Origin: Kistimonas sp. bin40
Lineage (GTDB): Bacteria > Pseudomonadota > Gammaproteobacteria > Pseudomonadales > Endozoicomonadaceae
Reading direction: 5' to 3'
Length of the DNA: 40,889 bases
Assembly: GCA_002238585.1 (NCBI GenBank)
Contig: MPMQ01000024.1
Location: 1-40,889, forward strand
Positions within the stretch are counted from its first letter, which is position 1, and each line of letters begins with the position of its first letter. Shown piece by piece: positions 35,517 to 40,889 of this stretch. The notes beneath the pieces are model-generated. The model made no database searches, had not been told where the DNA came from, and saw only the letters and a list, made by a program, of their open reading frames with translations. The translations under genes were made by a program, and so were the position numbers.

Positions 35517-37742
35517 TCAGGGTGATTTCGCGAATATCGGGAGTCGTAGAGCCTGGCCTGTGTCGGGTCTTGGTGCCTCTCCTTGTGCAATCAAAAGCAG
35601 TACAGCCTCCGATAACCAGACAGTGTTCAGATCGCTGCTTTTGATGATTTTCCCGGAGGCAGGTTGTGTCGCTGGACTGCCGATGTCTGCATCACTGTCG
35701 ACAACTGTCAGAGGGCTGTTCCCGGTGTTCAAGCATGTGTGGAGGGCGTTCCATCCTTCCTGGGTATCAGAATAGGGAGCGATTGTGGCACGCGGTCCAG
35801 CCTCGCTTGCATTCTGGTTAACGGGGACCACCAGCCGAAAGATTCCATTGAAGGTTTGGCTTTGTCCGCAAATATGCTCCTGATGTGAGCCGGGCTGTTC
35901 AACGACATGGAGCAGCAGGTCCACCACAGGCTGCGCTGGCTGCCCATCCTGGATCCTGAGTCCTCTTTGCGCTATCGGGCGAGGCCGGAGTTCGGGCTGG
36001 TGCTCATCGCTGGTCTTTGTTTTCACAAAAAGCGAGGGTGCGCTGCGGCCGTGTTCCTGCTGCTCATCCAGATTGCCGCCCCATGGGAGCTGCGCGTATG
36101 CATGCTGCGAGGCTTGTGCCAGATGCCCAAGATAGTCTGCCCCACGCCGCCCCTTCAGCGTATTGTGTAATCCGTAGCCATAGCGATGTTTGACCAGGTT
36201 CATGAAGTTTCCATCGTGCATGGTGTAGCTGAGGTCTTGTGTTTCCTCTTCCTGTTGCCCCTGAAAGCCAGAGGCGGTATTCGCACCAGTTTCTTCGCCT
36301 GCATCATCCTCTACGGTCTCTTGCTCCTGAATGCTGAGGGCCGGAGTGGTAGTCATTTCGTCCATGACGTCATAAGTGTGGCGGTTGTCCTCGTCTTCCT
36401 CTTCTTCTCCTTCGATCGCTATGCTGATCTCGTCATCATCGTCCATGTCGGCGTATGGTGAGTCGGGAAGAGTCTGCTGGTTGTCTGGCTGACTGTCCTT
36501 CGCGCTCTCCCTTGAGGGGGAGCTGGTTTCCTCTTCGGGGATGCTGCTTTGTTCCGCCCCCATGGCAACAGAGGTGTTGTTGGGTTGTTCTGCGTAGCCA
36601 TTGTCGGAGAGATTGGTGGGCCGCTCGATTTCCGCTTGCTCAGGTTCGTCTTCCCGTTGACCGAAGTCGCTTGACTCTATTTTGTGCTCAGGATACCCGG
36701 GAGCTGGGGAATACTCGGGAACAAGGAGGTGCGGTGTAGCATCGTTCTTGTCTGGTTCGCCATCAGTGTATCCGCCCGTGGCCGAGGTGCTGTCTCCTGT
36801 TGTGGTATTCGACTGCATCTGGGGTGCAGGGCTGGCTGCAGTGCCGACTGTGGTGGATACTTCGATGTTAACCGGGGAGGGGAATGTGACGTTGGGCAGT
36901 GCAGCAGGAGCCGGACTTCGGACGTCTGGAGCGTCCCTTTGTGGCTCTTGTGTATCCTTTGGTATTTCGATGAGTTCAGTCGTGTCTACGGGGGCGCTAC
37001 CGGGGAGCTTGCTTGCACTTGTGTCAATGGAAGTCTCATCAACCGAAGCGGAATCAATTGGCGCTGCGGCTGTTGGAGAAGGCTCAGTCGTTGACGGGCT
37101 TGCGGGAGTCGTCGCGGGGGCCGTAGAGGTCACCGATGTGGCTGCTGCTACTGTTGAGGACGGCTCAGTGGTTGACGGGCTTGCAGAAGTCGTCGAGGGG
37201 GCCGTAGAGGTCGCCGATGTGGCAGCAGCTGTTGTTGAGGAAGGCTCAGTGGTTGACGGGCTTGCAGAAGTCGCCGAGGGGGCCGTAGAGGTCACCGACG
37301 TGGCCGCAGCTGTCGTTGAAGAAGGTTCAGTGGTTGACGGGGTTGCAGAGGTCGTCGAGTGGGGCGTTGCGGTTACCGATGCGGCTGCAGGCGCAGCGGT
37401 CCTGGCGGCCGTAGTAGTCATCGACGAGGCGGGAGATATCACTGACTGGCCGGAGCGGGTTGTAGTCTCGCCTGAAGGGGATCTGATGGTGACTTTCCAG
37501 GTCATAATATCTTCTGGCACGGGTGCCGGCGCCGCTGGTTTTTGCTCGGCATCCATGCGGGCCTTGAAGGCCTCCCGCTGCTCTTGTGTCAGTCGTTTAT
37601 GCAGGGCCCCGGCACGTGTGAAGCTGTCCTGGGTTCCTCCAGCCATGGCAGCATGGGCCCCTGCTCCCCAACTGAGACCCAAAAAAGCAAGTGCCAGTGC
37701 ACTGACTCTGGTAGCCAGTTTTGTTGAGTGTGAATTCTTCAT
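35517..37742 (-). CDS. Mucin-like secreted protein with Ser/Thr/Pro repeats
   Basis: 741 residues from ATG 37742 with GGAGG upstream. Residues 1-31 are a Sec signal peptide (basic start, LALAFLGLSWGAGAHA, then A-M). Residues 132-212 are three 27-residue repeats (ASPSTTEPSSTTAAATSVTS is the core) with a partial fourth. A long Thr/Ser/Pro/Glu-rich disordered part follows, with an acidic tract (DMDDDDEISIAIEGEEEEDE). The last 250 residues look more folded (HDGNFMNLVKHRYGYGLHNT, VVDLLLHVVEQPGSHQEHIC) and are unrecognised. There is no obvious sorting signal or membrane helix after the signal peptide. It could be a surface or released adhesin-like protein exposed to the host. An antisense frame at 36682-37809 is a repeat artefact. 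Confidence 0.75.
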   Translation of the reverse strand: MKNSHSTKLATRVSALALAFLGLSWGAGAHAAMAGGTQDSFTRAGALHKRLTQEQREAFKARMDAEQKPAAPAPVPEDIMTWKVTIRSPSGETTTRSGQSVISPASSMTTTAARTAAPAAASVTATPHSTTSATPSTTEPSSTTAAATSVTSTAPSATSASPSTTEPSSTTAAATSATSTAPSTTSASPSTTEPSSTVAAATSVTSTAPATTPASPSTTEPSPTAAAPIDSASVDETSIDTSASKLPGSAPVDTTELIEIPKDTQEPQRDAPDVRSPAPAALPNVTFPSPVNIEVSTTVGTAASPAPQMQSNTTTGDSTSATGGYTDGEPDKNDATPHLLVPEYSPAPGYPEHKIESSDFGQREDEPEQAEIERPTNLSDNGYAEQPNNTSVAMGAEQSSIPEEETSSPSRESAKDSQPDNQQTLPDSPYADMDDDDEISIAIEGEEEEDEDNRHTYDVMDEMTTTPALSIQEQETVEDDAGEETGANTASGFQGQQEEETQDLSYTMHDGNFMNLVKHRYGYGLHNTLKGRRGADYLGHLAQASQHAYAQLPWGGNLDEQQEHGRSAPSLFVKTKTSDEHQPELRPRPIAQRGLRIQDGQPAQPVVDLLLHVVEQPGSHQEHICGQSQTFNGIFRLVVPVNQNASEAGPRATIAPYSDTQEGWNALHTCLNTGNSPLTVVDSDADIGSPATQPASGKIIKSSDLNTVWLSEAVLLLIAQGEAPRPDTGQALRLPIFAKSP
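37056..37349 (-). repeat. 81-bp tandem repeats in the mucin-like gene
   Basis: Three 81-bp units (37107-37349) and a partial fourth encode the 27-residue Ser/Thr/Pro repeats. Differences between units are mostly single bases. The unit is a multiple of three, so copy number can change without breaking the gene. Confidence 0.85.
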
Positions 37743-37921
37743 TGGAAGCCTCCCTCCAGGTTCGTCTGTTCTGTCGATGAGTTGTTCTCGCGGGGCGTCA
37801 GCAGAGTGATTCAGTGCTGACGTTTCAAAGGTCCGCAGTAGTTTTGACAGCAATGGTCCGCATAAATTCCTGCGAAGGCGATAACAATGTGGGTGGGAGC
37901 TGGTATGAGGGTTTGCCGGGT

Positions 37922-37951
37922 GCCCGCTACATCCTGGTCGTTGTAGCGGGC
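37922..37951. terminator. 10-bp perfect hairpin beside the IS605-like end
   Basis: GCCCGCTACA pairs with TGTAGCGGGC across ten bases. No T-run follows. It lies seven bases before the IS605-like copy C and may be part of the element or a separate terminator. Confidence 0.45.
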
Positions 37952-37958
37952 TGGATTC

Positions 37959-38007
37959 CTGACCTGGTGCGCGGCAAGCTCCGTCCTTCAGGGCGGGGAG
38001 GATGTCA
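37959..38007 (+). mobile_element. IS200/IS605-like right-end remnant, copy C
   Basis: CTGACCTGGTGCGCGGCAAG, then CTCCGTCCTTCAGGGCGGGG and AGGATGTCA. It matches copy A closely over the whole length and copy B over the hairpin. This is the typical right-end form of tnpB elements. The degraded membrane-fusion gene reads right up to the end of this motif, so the junction marks an insertion or a recombination at the element end. No transposase is present. Confidence 0.55.
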
Positions 38008-38606
38008 ACAGCCGCCTGTAGACCTGGTCTTCCAGTGATTTTCGCGACTCGCGCAGGCGTGCCAGCCGAATTTCCTGATGGAGTAATTCTGCCTGGGCGT
38101 CCTGACTGAAATTCAGCAGCAGCTCTCGTTCCAGATTGATCTGTTCTTTCCAGGTAGACCTGAGTCTTGGCAGATTCAATTCGGCTTTATGCAACTCCGG
38201 AAGAAGGTCGTTGGTGCGTTGCTCCAGTTGGAGCAGCTCTACGTTGGAGACCACGCCCTGGCTGGCAAATGAGCGGGTCAGCGCCAGTTCGCGGCTGCCC
38301 CGTTCGTGGTTGCGCTTGAGGTGATCGCGATGGGCTTCCAGGACGAGCACGGCCTGACTTTCCTGCGTTATTCGTTTCCGAATGCTGTCCCTTTTCTGCG
38401 GCCAGGACGTCTTTGCGACTGTTGAATACCAGGATTTCCCGTTGCCGCACGTCCGGGTGCTCTGTAAGTTCCTGTGGAAAAGGCAGTGGGGTTTCTTCGG
38501 CGTCAGCCCGCAGGCAGGCAATAGCCGCCTGATTGCTGTGGTATTGCACATCAGATTCGCCGAAGTCAGCACTGAAGCGGGTTGCATCAAGCTGAAGGAG
38601 CGTCTG

Positions 38607-38615
38607 CCCCCCCCC
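38607..38615 (-). repeat. Run of nine G in the fusion-protein pseudogene
   Basis: Nine G on the minus strand, where V-A-R-G-Q-T-L-L would need five. The extra four shift the frame. Slippage is the simple cause. Confidence 0.75.
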
Positions 38616-38630
38616 GGGCCACACGACCAC

Positions 38631-38698
38631 CTTCCCGTACCAATAGCTGATCCAGAATGTCATCTTCCATATTCTGGATCAGCTATTGGTACGGGAAG
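38631..38698. repeat. Perfect 28-bp palindrome with 12-base loop
   Basis: Arms 38631-38658 and 38671-38698 are exact reverse complements; each contains CTTCCCGTACCAATAGCTG. The 38631-38658 arm is the one expected from an HlyD gene (codes ILDQLLVRE on the minus strand). The other arm replaces the codons expected just before IQNMEDD with an inverted copy. Confidence 0.9.
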
Positions 38699-38854
38699 AA
38701 TGGATGATGCGCCTTTCGCTGCGGGTGATTTCATCTATCTGTGCCTGACTGGACCAGACAAGAGTCACTGTTGCAGCACAGAACACCAACCAGATCAACA
38801 GGCGTCCCCACGCGGGGAGTGTCGAAGCAGAGCGGCTGAGTGGTCAGATATATA

Positions 38855-40485
38855 TTCTTGTTGCACCGCAAAAGGTGGAATGTCCCTTGTTCTGATGCGC
38901 AGGGAGGGTGAGCTGGGGGCGCTGTGTGTCATCTTGTCCCAATTTGCCGTTGCGCAGGGCTTCAAGTACTTGCTGGCGGGGGGCGTCGGCCAGGATTTAT
39001 CCCCGATCCATCGCCACCAGTCTGTCCACCAGTTCCCGCATGGGCATTTTGTGTGTGACCAGAATCAGGGTCTTCTGGGCGCACTAACTTTTGAGTCGGG
39101 ATCTCAGGCCAGCTTCGGTGGCATCGTCCATGGCACTGGTGGGCTCATCGAGCAGCTCAACAGGAGCGTCTTGTTAACAGCGCGCGTGCCAGGGCCGGGC
39201 TTTGCCGCTGCCCATCAGACGGTAATCGTCTCCTTCTCTCGTTGGCATGGCCAGTCCATCGGGGTGTCTGTCTGAAAAGTCATTCACGCCTGCCAGCCTG
39301 GGTGTCCGCAGCACCTGGCTGTCCGCAGCACCTGGGTGTCGTCCACCTGGCAGCATCCCAGGATAATGTTGTCTTTCAGGGAGCCGGCTACCAGGCCTGG
39401 ATCCTGCAGGCAGCAGCTTGTCGCAGAGCGCAGATCAGCGGGATGCACTTGTCTGAGGTCCAATGCCGTCCAGACGAACGGCGCCGCTGTCCGGGTGGTA
39501 CAGGCCCGGAGTAATGCGCAGCAGTGTGCTCTGTCCTGAGTCGGTCCGCCCTGTGATCTCCACCTTTTCGCCGCTCTTATCTTCAGGTTGATGCCATGAA
39601 GTGCTCTGTATGTCTGGTTGGGCCAGCAAAAATTGACCCGCTCAAAAAGAATGTCTCCCCTGAAGTCGGGAAGGCGGGTGCGGCTGTTGTCTTCTGGCCG
39701 TTGGGATGGCAGGCGCATGATGTCTGTGAGTGCCCGCAGAACCATACCCAACAGGGGCACGAATACAAGCGGCCCTCCTTTCATCCCAATGACTGCCAGA
39801 ACCATAAGGGTGAAGGGAAGATCCACCAATGTTGTGACACTGGCCGATGCCATAAGGTCGCGTACCACGTCGAATTCTTGCAGGGTGCGAGCAAAGGCTC
39901 TCACCGAGCGGGGGGGAATGCCATGCGGAGTCCAGGGACCCTGCCAAATAGTGTGGCAGACAGCAGTACGTCTGACTTCTTGCCTGCGAGGTCAATGAAA
40001 TAGCTGTGCAGCAAGCGCATCAAGAAGTCGAAGCTCAAGGCAAGAAGAGTGCCGCAGGTCAGCACCCACATGTTTTCCATGGCCTGTTTTGGTGCGGCCC
40101 GGTCGTAAACGTTCATCACAAACAGGGGGCTGATCAGAGCCAAAAAGGATAGAGCCATTCGAAAGTTTGCTGGCCTTGGGAGTTGGGAGCCAGCAATGAG
40201 CAGTCGCCTCTGAGGCGTAGCGGATACTTTCTCTACCAACTGGTTGTGTTGTGCCTTCAAAAGGTGAAGTAAAGGGGCGCGAGGAGTGGCCGACCATCAG
40301 TCTGGCGGATACAGGCAGACTGGTGGTTGTGTGTTGAGGCGTCCCCCTGGAAAAGGTGACGTAATGACGTAACTTCGGCGAGGAAAAGAACGTTGGAGCA
40401 CGCCTGCGCTGGCCGCTCCAGAATGGCTGTCAGGGCAATCCCGGACAGGCGCCAGGTACTCTTTTCCGAGTTTATGCAAAAAGTA
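38855..40485 (-). pseudogene. Type I secretion ABC transporter, broken
   Basis: Minus-strand pieces match a RtxB/LapB-type ABC transporter. Membrane part: LSFLALISPLFVMNVYDRAA, TLLALSFDFLMRLLHSYFID, LAGKKSDVLLSATLFGRV, then TLQEFDVVRDLMASASVTTL and VDLPFTLMVLAVI. ATPase part: GDILFERVNFCWPNQTYRAL, GRTDSGQSTLLRI (Walker A with the lysine changed to Gln), QDPGLVAGSLKDNIILG, GVNDFSDRHPDGLAMP, LILVTHKMPMRELVDRLVAM. Several frameshifts and a stop codon after M-D-R-G are present. The N-terminal part is not recognisable. It precedes the fusion-protein pseudogene in the same direction, as in real operons. Non-functional. Confidence 0.85.
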
Positions 40486-40497
40486 CTCCCAAAGGGG

Positions 40498-40525
40498 TTG
40501 ACACTTTTTTTTTTATCACTAGAAT
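40498..40525 (+). promoter_or_regulatory. Ribosomal RNA operon promoter
   Basis: TTGACA (40498-40503), 16 bases with a long T-run, TAGAAT (40520-40525), then the GC-rich discriminator GGCGC. This is the form of a growth-rate- and ppGpp/DksA-controlled rRNA promoter. About 250 bases upstream of 16S. Confidence 0.85.
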
Positions 40526-40562
40526 GGCGCATCTGCTTACGGGGAACACCGCAAGCAACTGC

Positions 40563-40624
40563 CCTGCGAAGTGCGACAGGGTGGTTATTTAACAGAACAT
40601 ACAGACAATGGTTGTGGGCACTCG
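40563..40624 (+). promoter_or_regulatory. rRNA antitermination leader (boxB, boxA, boxC-like)
   Basis: A CCCTG/CAGGG hairpin (40563-40580), then GGTTATTTAACA (boxA-like; the E. coli form is TGCTCTTTAACA), then TGTGGGCACTCG (boxC-like). These recruit Nus factors so that rRNA transcription is not stopped early. Confidence 0.75.
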
Positions 40625-40773
40625 TTGATCGGATAGTGCCGAATTGCCGCAAGGCGATACGGCGCAACCAAACAAAACCCTATCTTGGCAAGCGGTCTGT
40701 ATCAGACTGTTTGTGAAGCAGGGCGAACTGACTTCCTGTGTTTCGATGCAGGAGAGGTCAGTAAAAAGCTATG

Positions 40774-40889
40774 AAACTGAAGAGTTTGATCATGGCTCAG
40801 ATTGAACGCTGGCGGCAGGCCTAACACATGCAAGTCGAGCGGAAACGAAGAGAGCTTGCTCTCTGGCGTCGAGCGGCGGACGGGTGAGT
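40774..40889 (+). rRNA. rrs: 16S ribosomal RNA, 5' end (partial)
   Basis: Starts AAACTGAAGAGTTTGATCAT and continues with GGCTCAGATTGAACGCTGGC, GGCAGGCCTAACACATGCAA and the V1 hairpin (AGAGAGCTTGCTCTCT). The gene runs off the right edge. The start follows the E. coli 16S start by alignment. The sequence is gammaproteobacterial. Confidence 0.98.

Larger units (their letters stand above)
38008..38880 (-). pseudogene. HlyD-family membrane fusion protein of type I secretion, broken
   Basis: Fragments in several minus frames line up as one HlyD-type gene. Order: SDHSAALLRHSPRG; RLLIWLVFCAATVTLVW and AQIDEITRSERR (membrane anchor); IQNMEDDILDQLLVREGGRV; TLLQLDATRFSADFGESD and TPLPFPQELTEHPDVRQREI; then LALTRSFASQGVVSNVELLQ and LNLPRLRSTWKEQINLERE, ending SLEDQVYRRLLTSSPP. 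Normally a lipoyl and beta-barrel part would follow; instead the reading runs into IS605-like copy C. At least three frame changes are seen, one at a run of nine G (38607-38615). Such proteins link an ABC transporter to TolC. Non-functional. Confidence 0.85.

Noticed and set aside
36682-37809. 375-residue plus-strand frame rich in Val/Glu/Asp repeats
   Set aside because: It is antisense to the mucin-like gene. The minus strand has the signal peptide and ribosome-binding site; the plus frame is open only because the repeat is a multiple of three.
40257-40667. 136-residue minus-strand frame at the rRNA promoter
   Set aside because: It crosses the rRNA promoter and leader. Only its middle may overlap the ruined N-terminal part of the ABC transporter.

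Overview
The window comes from a host-associated gammaproteobacterium of the Oceanospirillales type. The housekeeping genes (accA, tilS, pyrG, kdsA, ftsB, nlpD, rpoS, cspD, clpS, clpA, serS, gluQ, dksA) have gammaproteobacterial sequences and partly gammaproteobacterial gene order. The start of a 16S rRNA gene sits at the right edge. Between them lie genes typical of symbionts or intracellular bacteria: three F-box/WD40 proteins, an ankyrin protein, a YopH-like tyrosine phosphatase and a mucin-like secreted protein. An Endozoicomonadaceae-like organism fits best. This is judged from content, not from a search.

Layout. 1-5 kb: a short-repeat tract open in several frames, a frameshifted small gene on the minus strand, then three tandem plus-strand paralogues (here called MNT proteins) that share a start region and a C-terminal helical module. 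5.2-10.7 kb: three minus-strand paralogues, each with an N-terminal F-box followed by WD40-like blades. 11.3-14.7 kb: a Bor-type lipoprotein, a ten-repeat ankyrin protein, short tandem repeats and IS200/IS605-like right-end remnants. 14.7-16.2 kb: a membrane-anchored coiled-coil protein, a DUF2069 membrane protein and a 12-copy 16-bp array. 16.5-25.3 kb: the core minus-strand block accA-tilS-pyrG-kdsA-ftsB-DUF368-nlpD-rpoS, lacking eno and the usual ispD/ispF/truD/surE/pcm genes. 25.9-29.2 kb: cspD divergent from clpS-clpA, with terminators. 29.3-31.4 kb: the tyrosine phosphatase. 31.4-34.9 kb: serS, gluQ, dksA and a CAU-anticodon tRNA with its own promoter and terminator. 35.5-37.7 kb: the mucin-like exported protein. 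38-40.5 kb: a decayed type I secretion pair (membrane fusion protein and ABC transporter), cut at one end by an IS605-like end. 40.5-40.9 kb: a ribosomal RNA promoter, antitermination leader and the 5' end of 16S rRNA.

How the genes may work together. The core genes serve envelope and nucleotide synthesis, stress response and proteolysis. The accessory genes look like a host-interaction set. F-box proteins could recruit the host SCF ubiquitin ligase, with the WD40 part choosing the substrate. The phosphatase and ankyrin protein could act on host signalling. The MNT family has disordered Ser/Gln/Pro-rich N-termini and small helical C-terminal modules, and I do not recognise it. No secretion machinery is intact here; the only secretion genes seen are pseudogenes.
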